The translations under genes were made by a program, and so were the position numbers. A stretch of 64,000 nt of DNA from Flavobacterium johnsoniae (lineage in GTDB: Bacteria; Bacteroidota; Bacteroidia; Flavobacteriales; Flavobacteriaceae): the NCBI RefSeq assembly GCF_001879205.1, contig NZ_MLFK01000009.1, positions 248,001 through 312,000 on the forward strand, read 5' to 3'. Shown here piece after piece: positions 1-8,115 of this stretch (positions are counted from its first letter, which is position 1; the number at the start of each line of letters is the position of its first letter). The notes beneath the pieces are model-generated. The model was not told the origin of the DNA and searched no databases. It worked only from the letters and a program-made list of their open reading frames with translations.

Positions 1-1083
1 ACCCTGGGCACGCAATATTCTTTTCTTCCCTGTAGTGGGATGGATTATGGTATAGGTCTCATCATACAAGCCTCCCGATTCAGGATTCAGTCCCCATGCC
101 ACGGCATTGACGACCCTTTGCTGGTCTTCTTCCAAAAGGATCGGTATAACTTCATTATAGTCCTGGGCAGCTGGATCATACCCAAACCATTCGATCAGGC
201 GGTCAGAGTAGGTCAGTCCGTTTGATGCCACATCGATGCTCCAGGTACCGAGCTGGGCGAGTTCAACGGCGCCTCTCATGTTTTGTTCGGCCTCTTGCAG
301 TTTGTTGCGCGCCACTACCTCTTCTGTTACGTCAATAGCCGTACAGATGACACCATAGATTTGGCCTTTCGCATCGTATAAGGGTTTGTAAGTGTAGTCA
401 TAGTAGCCATAATATGGCGAACCATTCTTAATAAACATAATGCGGGATGCCGTTTGGGCATGAATTTCACCAGTCTTCAAAACGTGCTGGTAGGCCCCGA
501 ACAAATGCGTCTCTTTCATCTCGGGTACAGCGTCCATGATGGGTTTTCCGATAATGGAATCGCCCTTGCCGAATATTTCAAGCATCTTTTCATTGGCCTG
601 GTGCAGAACCATATCAGGCCCGGTGTATACCAATTTCGCTACGGGAGAATTATAAAAAACAGTACGCGCAAATTTTTCGCTCTCTTCCACTTTTTGCCTT
701 TGGATCACCTGCAGGGTATTGTCAGTGACCCAGACGGCCACTTTTTTCACCTCTCCTGCAGTATCTTTTAGCGGGGCATAAACCAGAGTTATATAAACGG
801 TTTCTTCCTTACCACCCCTGATCACCTTACGTTCGGCTTCGCTATTAGAGTAAGGGCTTCCCTTTAAAATAACACCCGCGAGTGCGCTTTCATAATGTGG
901 GCGTGCTTCAGGGAAAGTATCCCAGTAAAAATTTCCAAGGATCGCTTCGCGTGGTTTTCCGGCCACGGCTATGAAACTGTCATTTACAATTTCCGCTTTA
1001 AGGGTCTGGGCATCCAAAACACAGATGCCCACCGGCGCATTCATGACTAGTAAATAGAGTTCCTGTTGGTTATCGATATTCAT
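1..1083 (-). CDS. Multi-PAS sensor protein, probable histidine kinase (3' part beyond window)
   Basis: The reading frame is open from an ATG at 1083 to the left edge (361 codons seen). It has no signal peptide or membrane segment. It contains at least three PAS/PAC units: residues about 5-130 (starting near NAPVGICVLDA), about 140-260 (FYNSPVAKLVYTGPD, then GQIYGVICTAIDVTEE), and a third from about 270, breaking off in a PAC-like HPTTGKKRILRAQG. The family usually ends in HisKA and HATPase domains, so a cytoplasmic histidine kinase is likely, but that part is outside the window. It is divergent from the single-domain receiver at 1427, a plausible partner. It resembles the PAS kinase at 47376 in architecture. 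Confidence 0.8.
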   Translation of the reverse strand, partial: MNIDNQQELYLLVMNAPVGICVLDAQTLKAEIVNDSFIAVAGKPREAILGNFYWDTFPEARPHYESALAGVILKGSPYSNSEAERKVIRGGKEETVYITLVYAPLKDTAGEVKKVAVWVTDNTLQVIQRQKVEESEKFARTVFYNSPVAKLVYTGPDMVLHQANEKMLEIFGKGDSIIGKPIMDAVPEMKETHLFGAYQHVLKTGEIHAQTASRIMFIKNGSPYYGYYDYTYKPLYDAKGQIYGVICTAIDVTEEVVARNKLQEAEQNMRGAVELAQLGTWSIDVASNGLTYSDRLIEWFGYDPAAQDYNEVIPILLEEDQQRVVNAVAWGLNPESGGLYDETYTIIHPTTGKKRILRAQG

Positions 1084-1426
1084 ATAATAAGGCGTAGAAG
1101 ATTTGAAAGTTCTTTTATATTCAATGAGAAAATTTATTTATATCCCATTACACCAAGTTAATCAATTATCAGGAATTTAAAAAATGTTATTTCTCTGCCT
1201 ATATAATTGGTCGTCTAACATTATTGCCAGGTGCGGCAATGTCCAAGCCATTACGCTTTTCCACAGCGTTTCCTTAATTTTGTATAATAGTGGGTTTTTC
1301 TGGGATAATTGCCAGAAAGCGCTGCTCTCACCAAGGAGTTGAAATATTAGTTTTCGATACATTTTATGAATCCACTAACAATTAATTTTTTTATTATCTT
1401 GCATTCAAAGATTAATAATAAAGCAT

Positions 1427-1852
1427 ATGAACAAGAGAGGGCCCATAGTAATTATAGAAGACGACATCGATGACCAGGAATTTTTAGGTCAGGCATTTGA
1501 AAAACTTCAATATCCAAATGAAATAATTTTTTTCGCAGATGGGGAACAGGCCCTCCAATATCTTACAGAAACCAGCATTGAGCCCTTTATAATTTTCTCT
1601 GATATAAATATGCCAAAATTAAATGGAATTGAACTGCGGTCTAAAGTTCATGAAAATGAAGACCTAAGGATGAAATCTATTCCATTTCTGTTTTTTTCGA
1701 CAGCTGCAGAACAGCAGCATGTAGTGGAAGCGTACTCAAAATCGGTTCAGGGATTTTTTATAAAACCGTTTGATTTCAATGAAATGGTGGTAATGATCAA
1801 AAATATTGTAGAATATTGGCAAAGTTGCGTTTCACCAAATTACGTAAAATAA
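1427..1852 (+). CDS. CheY-like single-domain response regulator
   Basis: A 141-aa receiver with no output domain. The acidic pocket is E11/D12/D13, the phospho-acceptor is D59 in FSDINMPKLNG, the switch Ser is in FFSTAAE and the conserved Lys is in FFIKPF. These are the complete receiver residues, so it should accept phosphate and act by protein-protein contact, as Rcp1-type regulators do. It is divergent from the PAS sensor starting at 1083, with 343 bp between them; that gap holds no other gene I can support. It is followed after 22 bp by xseA, possibly in one transcript. Confidence 0.85.
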   Translation: MNKRGPIVIIEDDIDDQEFLGQAFEKLQYPNEIIFFADGEQALQYLTETSIEPFIIFSDINMPKLNGIELRSKVHENEDLRMKSIPFLFFSTAAEQQHVVEAYSKSVQGFFIKPFDFNEMVVMIKNIVEYWQSCVSPNYVK

Positions 1853-1874
1853 CTATAGTGGTTTAGCCATACAC

Positions 1875-3326
1875 ATGAAATCCCGATCAATGGAACCCCG
1901 GCAGTATATCAGACTCTCAGTGCTTAATGACATGATTCATGACACGATTAGTGCGCGTTTTGAAGGGCAGCGTTTTTGGGTACTGGCCGATATCACCAAT
2001 CATTCCTATAAAGCCGATAAAAAGATCCATTATTTTGAGCTGGTGGAAAAAGCCCAAAACGGCAATGCCATAACAGCAAAAATGCTTGGCAAGTCGTGGG
2101 GCGGGGGAGCCGTTCGTATTGAGGAGTTTGAAAAAAATACGGGACAGGCCTTTACCAATAACCTTCACGTCCTGGTTCAGGTAAGCGTGGATTATCATCC
2201 TCTGTACGGATTGTCTGTGAGCGTTTTGGATATTGACAGCAATTTTATGCTGGGCATGCTCGAGCAGCAGCGAAATGCCACCCTGGAGCGTCTGGTGAAA
2301 GAAAATGATTATATCCAGAAAGTGGGGGATGGTTATTTGACGTTTAACAACCGGCTTAAACTTCCGGCAGTAATTCAGAGAGTGGCTGTAATCTCGTCGA
2401 GCAGCTCGGCAGGGAATGAGGATTTCCGCCACACCATGCTGCATAATGATTTCGGTTACGTTTTCCAGATTGATGATTATTATACCGTTGTGCAGGGAGA
2501 TAACAATGCCAAACTGTTTTTGAATAAACTCATCGAAATCTATAATACGGGAATCCCATACGATGCCGTTGTGATTAACAGGGGCGGCGGGTCGCAGTCT
2601 GATTTTCTAATTTTTGACAATTACAATATCGGACGAGCAGTGGCCAAGTTTCCCATTCCGGTAATAACGGGGATCGGGCACCAGAAAAATGTCAGTATAG
2701 CGGACCTGATGGCCCATACCCATACCAAGACACCCACCAAGGCCGCTGAGTTTATCATTGCCCATAACCGAAGTTTTGAGCTTGGGATACTCGCGCTCCA
2801 GCAAAATATTGTCATCAAATCACAGCAGGTTTTTCACGCCCATTACAAAGAATTAAATGAGCTTAAAAACGCCATTTCCCGTAATGCAAGGGAACTTATA
2901 CAGCTGCACGGGGAGGAGCTGACTCGAACCAATCATCAGATTACAAGCAGTTCAAGGGAAGTTTTGTACACACACCAAAAGAATCTAATCCTTGCTGCAC
3001 AGCAGCTGGCGCAGAGTCCGAGAATGCTTTTTCAGCAACAGAAAAATGATTTTTGGAATATAAAAAATAGCATACAAAATGCGGCGAGTGATTATCTTCG
3101 CCATGAGAAGCTCACTTTGGAATACCACCAGAAAAGCATCCGGATGATGTCCCCGCAGAATATCCTTCGCAAAGGGTACGCAATTGTGAAGGTTCACGAT
3201 AAAATTATCAGCAGCGCTGAGAATATAGAGGCTGGCCACGAGATAGAATTGATACTGAAAGATGCTAAACTTAAAAGCATTGTTAAAGAAAAAATACAAT
3301 ATAATGGAAGAGAAACTGACCTATGA
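1875..3326 (+). CDS. xseA: Exodeoxyribonuclease VII large subunit
   Basis: A 483-aa protein with the XseA layout: an N-terminal OB-fold-like DNA-binding region (about 1-110), the catalytic core (about 130-320) with AVISSSSSAGNEDF and the VINRGGGSQSDF / PVITGIGHQ signatures, then a long helical region. With XseB it forms exonuclease VII, which degrades single-stranded DNA from both ends. The start chosen is the first ATG in frame. xseB overlaps its 3' end by 23 bp, so the subunits are probably translationally coupled. Its position beside the translesion and helicase genes suggests a role in damage processing; whether the genome has a second xseA cannot be seen here. Confidence 0.92.
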   Translation: MKSRSMEPRQYIRLSVLNDMIHDTISARFEGQRFWVLADITNHSYKADKKIHYFELVEKAQNGNAITAKMLGKSWGGGAVRIEEFEKNTGQAFTNNLHVLVQVSVDYHPLYGLSVSVLDIDSNFMLGMLEQQRNATLERLVKENDYIQKVGDGYLTFNNRLKLPAVIQRVAVISSSSSAGNEDFRHTMLHNDFGYVFQIDDYYTVVQGDNNAKLFLNKLIEIYNTGIPYDAVVINRGGGSQSDFLIFDNYNIGRAVAKFPIPVITGIGHQKNVSIADLMAHTHTKTPTKAAEFIIAHNRSFELGILALQQNIVIKSQQVFHAHYKELNELKNAISRNARELIQLHGEELTRTNHQITSSSREVLYTHQKNLILAAQQLAQSPRMLFQQQKNDFWNIKNSIQNAASDYLRHEKLTLEYHQKSIRMMSPQNILRKGYAIVKVHDKIISSAENIEAGHEIELILKDAKLKSIVKEKIQYNGRETDL

Positions 3327-3510
3327 GGCGGCAAAGTCCGAGTTGACAGCCATTTCAAAAGAAATAGAAAGCGAAGAAATATCAGTTGACGTGTTGGCTG
3401 CAAAAGTCAAAAGGGCCTCGGAGCTTATTGAGTTCTGCCAGGCCAAGCTTAAAAACACAGAAGAGGAAGTGAATAAAATCATCAGCAGGATGGACAATAC
3501 TGAGAACTAA
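3304..3510 (+). CDS. xseB: Exodeoxyribonuclease VII small subunit
   Basis: A 68-aa protein, typical for XseB, starting MEEKLTYEAAKSELTAI with the helical hairpin pattern (VKRASELIEFCQAKL) by which the small subunit binds the XseA stalk. The ATG at 3304 is preferred to an in-frame ATG 14 codons upstream because it gives the family length. It lies inside the last 23 bp of xseA in another frame, a typical coupled arrangement. Confidence 0.88.
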   Translation: MEEKLTYEAAKSELTAISKEIESEEISVDVLAAKVKRASELIEFCQAKLKNTEEEVNKIISRMDNTEN

Positions 3511-3613
3511 ATAATGGAGCTATCAATTTATTTTATAGGATCCTCAATTGGGATTCAGTAAATAATTTTATTTTTGATGCCGAACAGCACGAGTATTATT
3601 TAAAATAATTGCA

Positions 3614-3862
3614 ATGGAAAAGGGGATGAAACTGAAGGTTCGAAAAGAGCTGGACGGCAGGCAGCAGTCGAACATTATCAAATTAAAAGGAAGCCTGATC
3701 TCAAAGGGCTACACCGAGATCATACATATTTTGGATCAGGATGAGGAGTTTCATATCAATTCTTTTGATATTGAGAGTGGGACTGACAGTGAAGTACGTG
3801 AATTTATTACAGCATTTATTGCAAGGGAACAGCTTGAGGATAGTGTATCTATTTTTAGTTAA
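3614..3862 (+). CDS. Conserved 82-aa protein of unknown function (module 1 copy)
   Basis: An 82-aa soluble protein beginning MEKGMKLKVRKELDGRQQ and ending LEDSVSIFS. No family recognised. It has a near-identical, equal-length paralog at 42997 placed identically: upstream of a repeat copy and convergent with a UvrD-like helicase. Most nucleotide differences between the two are silent, which points to selection on the protein. The middle (GSLISKGYTEIIHILDQDEE) looks like a small alpha/beta unit. The function is unknown; the conserved position suggests a link to the helicase module. Confidence 0.75.
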   Translation: MEKGMKLKVRKELDGRQQSNIIKLKGSLISKGYTEIIHILDQDEEFHINSFDIESGTDSEVREFITAFIAREQLEDSVSIFS

Positions 3863-3905
3863 TTATTGTCTGCTTTAATTTTTAGGGACCTTTAAAAAAA
3901 GTATA

Positions 3906-3940
3906 AAAAAGTGTCCTTTTAAATGATAAGGGCACTTTTT
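3906..3940. terminator. Intrinsic terminator after the 82-aa gene
   Basis: The arm AAAAAGTGTCC (3906-3916) pairs with GGGCACTTTTT (3930-3940) with one G-U pair. T-rich sequence follows on the plus strand and A-rich sequence precedes it, so it may work both ways. Confidence 0.7.
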
Positions 3941-3994
3941 GATTTTGTTTGTGCTATTAAAAAAGCATTGAGGACTATTAAATATTATTTTTTA

Positions 3995-4074
3995 GGAGCT
4001 TTTCCCGCTATTCGTTGCAATCTTTTGTGCCGAACCCCGGCACAAAAGGATTTCCACTGCTATCGGGGCTAGGG
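3995..4074 (+). repeat. Dispersed intergenic repeat, copy 1
   Basis: The best-preserved copy of a family seen nine times here, running from GGAGCTTTTCCCGCTAT to ATCGGGGCTAGGG. The core hairpin is CTTTTGTGCCG (4022-4032), loop AACCC, CGGCACAAAAG (4038-4048). An outer pairing of AGC..CCCG with CGGGGCT, bulging TTTT, could close the whole unit. The tail continues into a small CCTGAGG hairpin shared with copy 8 at 43760, which holds the same place relative to the duplicated helicase. No gene is visible from 3863 to 4163. Confidence 0.85.
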
Positions 4075-4163
4075 ATCCTGAGGAGCCAGTATTGTAATAT
4101 CAGCTAAAAGGCGCAGCTTGCCCATGACATAAAGGCAAAAGGTATCAATAGATATTTAATTTT

Positions 4164-6551
4164 TCAGAACTTCCACCATTTTTTATTCTTGCTTATAGCT
4201 GTATCTGTAGCAGTGTCTGAACTTAAATTTTCTCTTGGAACAGCTTTGTCATCTTCAATCAGTTGCTGATCCTCTGAAGGCTTTGCATCCGAAAGTTCAT
4301 TGATGTTCTTTTCAAATGGATTTTTCTGGGATTTCAAATAAGACTGTAAATCCTGTGCAGTATCTGTATCAGCATTCTCATTGGATGCTGCTGAAGAATC
4401 ATCGGTGATTTTTTTAAGAAAGCGGAAATTGAAATCTATTGGCTTTTCCTTGCCAATTTCAAAAAAGTCGATTGTATATTGGTTTTTATCCAGATTGACC
4501 GCCTTGATTCTCCCTTTTTTAAATACCTCATGCAAAACTAAATCCCCTACACCCAAAAGTTCGTTATTTCCTGAATCCGAATTTCTAACCGGTACTTTGG
4601 AAGCCTGCAGGATTTCAGGGCTAAGTTTTCCTTTACGGATGTAAAACTCCTCGCTGATTTCAAAGAGAAAACGAGATGGATATTTATTGAGTCCCGTGGT
4701 GAAATTATATCCTTCCGAATCGGTGATGTAAAATCTTTTCTCGGCTCGTGTGACCGCTACGTACGTAAGCCTTCTTTCTTCTTCAATGGCGCGGCTTCTT
4801 CGTTCTTTTATGGAGAGTGCGCTTGGGAGCACGCCTTCAGTGAAACCGCAAAGGAAAACATACGGGAATTCCAGTCCTTTTGAAATGTGGATAGTCATCA
4901 GCTTTACTTTGTCCTGATTTTCATTATGGGTATCCAAATCGGTGTACAGGGCAATTTCCTGCAGGTATTCTTCAACATTGACAGGCTCTTTATTTTCTTT
5001 TTCAAGCAGGAGCATGGAACTGACCAGCTCCCTGATGTTTTCCAGACGGTCCTCATCACCGTCTTTGCGGTACAACGCGGTCAGTCCGCTTCTCTCGAGT
5101 ATCTCTTTGACCAAATCCGATATGGATTTTGTTTTAGCAAGCTCTTTTAGCTCGGCTATCAAACCCAGAAATTCAGCGGCCCCTTTTTTAGCTAATTCCT
5201 TGTCTGTACTATTTTGTTCAAGGGTTTTCAGAAGAGAAAGGTTTTGCTCGCGTCCCAGATAACTCAGGCGCTCAATAAACTTTTTGCCAAGACCGCGGGA
5301 AGGATGGTTGAACATGCGAAGAAATGAAATATTATCGCCGGTCACAATAAGCCTTAAAAGGGATAAAACATCCTTAATTTCCTTTCTTTCAAAGAATTTA
5401 ACACCTCCAAAAATCGTATAGGGGATATTCTCCTTGATCAAGGACTGCTCTATGTTTCTGGAGATATGATTGGCACGGTACAGTATGGTGATATCGGAAT
5501 AGTTTGCCTTTTCGGTTTTAAGGATCTGCTTGATTTCCGAGGCTACCCAAAGGGATTCCTCAAAATCATTTTTGCCATGAAAATGGACCACTTCAACCCC
5601 TTCGGGCTTCTCGGTAATCATATCCTTGTCTACCCTTATTTTGTTGTTTTTAATAATGTGGTTCCCAACTTTCAGGATGTTGGGCGTAGAGCGGTAGTTC
5701 TGGTTCATGATGATAGTCTCACAGTTTGGAAACATTTTATCAAAATCCACCAGATATTCGGGTTTGGCACCGCGCCACTCGTAGATGGTCTGGTCCGGAT
5801 CACCCACCACAAATAAATTCTGATGGATGCGCGAGAGCATTTCCACAAGCTCAAACTGGCTGTCGGAGCTGTCCTGCGCCTCATCAACCTGTATGTAATG
5901 CATGTTTTGCTGCCACTTTACAAGTACCTCATTATAAGTAGTCAGTATATATACAGTGAAATGTATAAGGTCGTCAAAGTCCAGGGCATAGTTCCGCTTT
6001 TGTTTATCCAGATATTTGTGAAATACTTTCAGGGATAAATTGTCGGTCTTTTCGTCCTCAAAACTTTTATTGGCCAGAATATAGCTTAAATAATCCGAGG
6101 TGCCTTTTGATTTGGAAATGAACTGCAGAACCTGTTTGAAAGTCAGGTTTTTGGAGTTGATATCCAGCTCGTTAAAGACTTCGCGAAGGATCGTCTTTTG
6201 ATCTTCCGCGTCCAGTATAATAAAATTTTTGGGATACTGGATCTTGTTTATTTCCTCGCGGAGAAACCGCACGCAAAAACCATGGTAGGTGGTGATAAGG
6301 CTCACATCATAGGTGTCGCCGATGAGCATTTTTACCCTTTTTTTCATTTCCTGCGCTGCCTTGTTGGTAAAGGTCACGCAAAGTATGTTGGAAGAATTTA
6401 TTCCGAGCCTGTCCACGATATAGGCAAACCTTGAGGTAAGGGCTTTTGTTTTTCCTGATCCGGCCCCGGCAATCACGCGTACATACCCTTCGGTAGTTTT
6501 CACCGCCTGAAGCTGTTTTTGGTTTAGGTTCTCTAAAATTGGATCAGTCAT
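4164..6551 (-). CDS. UvrD/PcrA-type superfamily 1A DNA helicase (copy 1)
   Basis: A 795-aa SF1 helicase. Visible motifs: Walker A AGAGSGKTKAL (about 28-38), motif Ia/Ib with TFTNKAAQEMKKR, DEAQDSSDSQ (Walker B), GDPDQTIYEWRGA (III), NQNYRST (IV), TIHISKGLEFPYVF (V) and RRLTYVAVTRAEKRF (VI). A C-terminal Tudor-like stretch (GDLVLHEVFKKGRIKAV) resembles the RNA-polymerase-contacting tip of PcrA/UvrD. A low-complexity acidic linker then ends in KKWWKF, identical in the paralog at 43930. It is a 3'-5' unwinding motor for repair or replication-conflict roles. A hairpin at 6633-6668 separates it from the small genes upstream. Confidence 0.92.
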   Translation of the reverse strand: MTDPILENLNQKQLQAVKTTEGYVRVIAGAGSGKTKALTSRFAYIVDRLGINSSNILCVTFTNKAAQEMKKRVKMLIGDTYDVSLITTYHGFCVRFLREEINKIQYPKNFIILDAEDQKTILREVFNELDINSKNLTFKQVLQFISKSKGTSDYLSYILANKSFEDEKTDNLSLKVFHKYLDKQKRNYALDFDDLIHFTVYILTTYNEVLVKWQQNMHYIQVDEAQDSSDSQFELVEMLSRIHQNLFVVGDPDQTIYEWRGAKPEYLVDFDKMFPNCETIIMNQNYRSTPNILKVGNHIIKNNKIRVDKDMITEKPEGVEVVHFHGKNDFEESLWVASEIKQILKTEKANYSDITILYRANHISRNIEQSLIKENIPYTIFGGVKFFERKEIKDVLSLLRLIVTGDNISFLRMFNHPSRGLGKKFIERLSYLGREQNLSLLKTLEQNSTDKELAKKGAAEFLGLIAELKELAKTKSISDLVKEILERSGLTALYRKDGDEDRLENIRELVSSMLLLEKENKEPVNVEEYLQEIALYTDLDTHNENQDKVKLMTIHISKGLEFPYVFLCGFTEGVLPSALSIKERRSRAIEEERRLTYVAVTRAEKRFYITDSEGYNFTTGLNKYPSRFLFEISEEFYIRKGKLSPEILQASKVPVRNSDSGNNELLGVGDLVLHEVFKKGRIKAVNLDKNQYTIDFFEIGKEKPIDFNFRFLKKITDDSSAASNENADTDTAQDLQSYLKSQKNPFEKNINELSDAKPSEDQQLIEDDKAVPRENLSSDTATDTAISKNKKWWKF

Positions 6552-6632
6552 TTCGTTTTTTTTCTTTAGGGATAGTACAGTTTTTTGGATCGTATCGGGC
6601 TTATTTAAAAGCAGATAAAATCAAAAAATCCT

Positions 6633-6668
6633 GAAAAGAATTTACCATAAAAATACTAAATTCTTTTC
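6633..6668 (-). terminator. Terminator-like 12-bp inverted repeat upstream of the helicase
   Basis: GAAAAGAATTTA (6633-6644) and TAAATTCTTTTC (6657-6668) are perfect inverse complements around a 12-nt loop. Read on the minus strand the hairpin is followed by a T-rich tract, as in an intrinsic terminator ending the small-gene operon 31 bp after its last stop. It is conserved at 46378-46413, so it could also be an operator or attenuator for the helicase. Confidence 0.65.
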
Positions 6669-6699
6669 AAGATCCCTTACTGTCATAATAGTACGACTG

Positions 6700-6924
6700 T
6701 TAAATATCCGATAGCTTGGAAGGGTCAGTAGCCTCGGCAATACTTTTTCCCTCAGGATTGTTTTTTTTGTCCGCATCATTGAGGTCATCCTCCTGATAAT
6801 CATTCAGGCGGCCGGCTTCTCCGGTTCCTGCTCCGGGCTGCATGCTTCCCGAACCGCTGTAGGCGCTGTTTGCATTCTCGTTTGTATTTTCCTCGTTCTG
6901 TTGTCTGTTTTTATTTGTTTCCAT
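6700..6924 (-). CDS. Small acidic, disordered protein (module 1 copy)
   Basis: A 74-aa hydrophilic protein starting METNKNRQQNEENTNENANS with a Gly/Ser-rich centre and the end GKSIAEATDPSKLSDI. The start at 6924 matches the start of the paralog at 46673. No family recognised; composition predicts disorder. It overlaps the MPW-type gene by 14 bp in both copies, so the pair is translationally coupled. Similar low-complexity proteins in Bacteroidota are often stress-induced, but nothing here proves that. Confidence 0.7.
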   Translation of the reverse strand: METNKNRQQNEENTNENANSAYSGSGSMQPGAGTGEAGRLNDYQEDDLNDADKKNNPEGKSIAEATDPSKLSDI

Positions 6925-7117
6925 GATTTTCACTTTTATCGGTTTTCTCCTTATGGTTTTTGAGTAGCTCCCGTGCCTGTTTAAGTCCTGTTGCTATGGC
7001 GGTGCCTTCTTCCGCGCCGTCCTGAAGCAGGGCATTGGCGATCTCGACAGCCTTTTCCCGGAGTTCTGCGGGCTGGTTTTTATAAGATGGGGGATAGCCC
7101 CCGTTGTACCACGGCAT
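6911..7117 (-). CDS. Small MPW-type protein, YdaT-like (module 1 copy)
   Basis: A 68-aa protein starting MPWYNGGYPPSYKNQPAE followed by REKAVEIANALL and a basic helix (KQARELLKNHKEK). The MPW...YPPS.KN...REKAVEIANALL pattern is familiar from small uncharacterised proteins annotated YdaT-like; I assign that only tentatively. The start is the ATG giving the MPW N-terminus, shared with the copy at 46866. It lies 4 bp after the DUF3606 stop and overlaps the next gene, forming a three-gene operon of small stress-type proteins. Confidence 0.72.
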   Translation of the reverse strand: MPWYNGGYPPSYKNQPAELREKAVEIANALLQDGAEEGTAIATGLKQARELLKNHKEKTDKSENHGNK

Positions 7118-7121
7118 GATA

Positions 7122-7301
7122 TTAGTTGTTTTCTGCCAGGTAATCCCTGACGTCATCTACTCTGGTACCTGCGGCCCTCACGGCACTTTTCAATGTTTCT
7201 GTCGGCACATTGAACTTTTCAGACCAGTACTGCACCTCATATGATTCATTGATATTGATTTGCGAATCATCTGCTTTTCCTGTTTTTGATTTATCATCCA
7301 T
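7122..7301 (-). CDS. DUF3606-family small protein (module 1 copy, intact)
   Basis: A 59-aa protein with the DUF3606 signature ININESYEVQYWSEKFNV followed by LKSAVRAAGTRVDDVRDYL. The family is small, of unknown function, and common in Bacteroidota and Proteobacteria. The start at 7301 (MDDKSKTGK) fits the family length and the duplicate at 47050. It leads the three-gene cluster ending at 6700. The duplicate carries an amber codon at K29; this copy is intact. A third member lies at 52077. Confidence 0.83.
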   Translation of the reverse strand: MDDKSKTGKADDSQININESYEVQYWSEKFNVPTETLKSAVRAAGTRVDDVRDYLAENN

Positions 7302-7432
7302 GATTTTTGCATTTAATAGTTTATCTAAAGTTACCATAACAAGTAAAGAATCCTGTTATAGGATAAAAGCTGATTTTTACAGGATTGCAATGATACGCAG
7401 AGATAATTCATTTGAAAATGGATCAGTTCGGG

Positions 7433-8053
7433 TTATCTCACCTGACGAAAGGTAAGGTTGATCCTGGGCAGCACTTCCCGGGCTGTTTTGGGCACCTGAT
7501 GTTCCCAATAGGTATTGGTATGTCCTGCCATAAGCAGAAAAGTTCCATGGTGCAGGGGTATCTCAATTGGCGGAATGTGTTTGAGGGTTTTATGGCGCAG
7601 ACGAAAAAGGCGCGTTTCCCCAAAGGTTACCGAGGCGATGTTCATGTCCTTGTTGGTGCTGGTGGTTTTATCGCTGTGCCAGCCCACACCATCACTGCCG
7701 TCCCTGTAGAGATTAAGCAGCACGGCATTAAATTCAATACCGGTATGCTGCTCCACGCGCTCCCTGATCTGAAGCAGTGCTGAGGGCCAGTCGAGATTTG
7801 ACTTTCTTTCTGGTCTTCTTGTCTCCCCATACCACGAAATCATTCTGGGCGCCGTGACCACCTTGTCGTACATCGGCATTTCATATTCCCTCCACTGGGT
7901 GGTATGGTATAAAAAATTATAGTAATAATCGGATTCTTCCTTACTGAAAAAATTATCAATCAGCATCAGATCCGCATCAGGGACGTCAAAGGTTCTTTTG
8001 CCGCCTTTGCCTGATGAAAAAATTTCGGTGTCATCAAATAGCATCATTTTCAT
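7433..8053 (-). CDS. alkB: AlkB-like Fe(II)/2-oxoglutarate dioxygenase
   Basis: About 206 aa from ATG 8053 (an alternative ATG lies 6 codons upstream). The 2OG-Fe(II) fold is clear: NLYRDGSDGVGWHSDK holds the HxD iron ligands, YWEHQVPKT the distal His, and RINLTFR the 2-oxoglutarate-binding Arg pair. AlkB enzymes reverse N-alkyl damage such as 1-methyladenine and 3-methylcytosine by oxidative demethylation. It lies 62 bp downstream of dnaE on the same strand, so a dinB-dnaE-alkB operon is likely. In the duplicate module the slot holds an SRAP gene instead. Confidence 0.9.
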   Translation of the reverse strand: MKMMLFDDTEIFSSGKGGKRTFDVPDADLMLIDNFFSKEESDYYYNFLYHTTQWREYEMPMYDKVVTAPRMISWYGETRRPERKSNLDWPSALLQIRERVEQHTGIEFNAVLLNLYRDGSDGVGWHSDKTTSTNKDMNIASVTFGETRLFRLRHKTLKHIPPIEIPLHHGTFLLMAGHTNTYWEHQVPKTAREVLPRINLTFRQVR

Positions 8054-8115
8054 AAGTTTTAAATTGTACATACTTTATAACCATAACCTGATAATCAAAT
8101 AAAAAAAAAGTATTA

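Noticed and set aside
454..771. 105-codon plus-strand frame within the PAS sensor gene
   Set aside because: The minus strand encodes recognisable PAS/PAC domains here; this is its complement.
1177..1362. 61-codon minus-strand frame between the PAS sensor and the receiver
   Set aside because: No recognisable family, starts inside a promoter-like A/T-rich gap, and no paralog in the window.
1917..2444. 175-codon frame antisense to xseA
   Set aside because: xseA reads as a complete family member on the other strand; this frame shows no motif.
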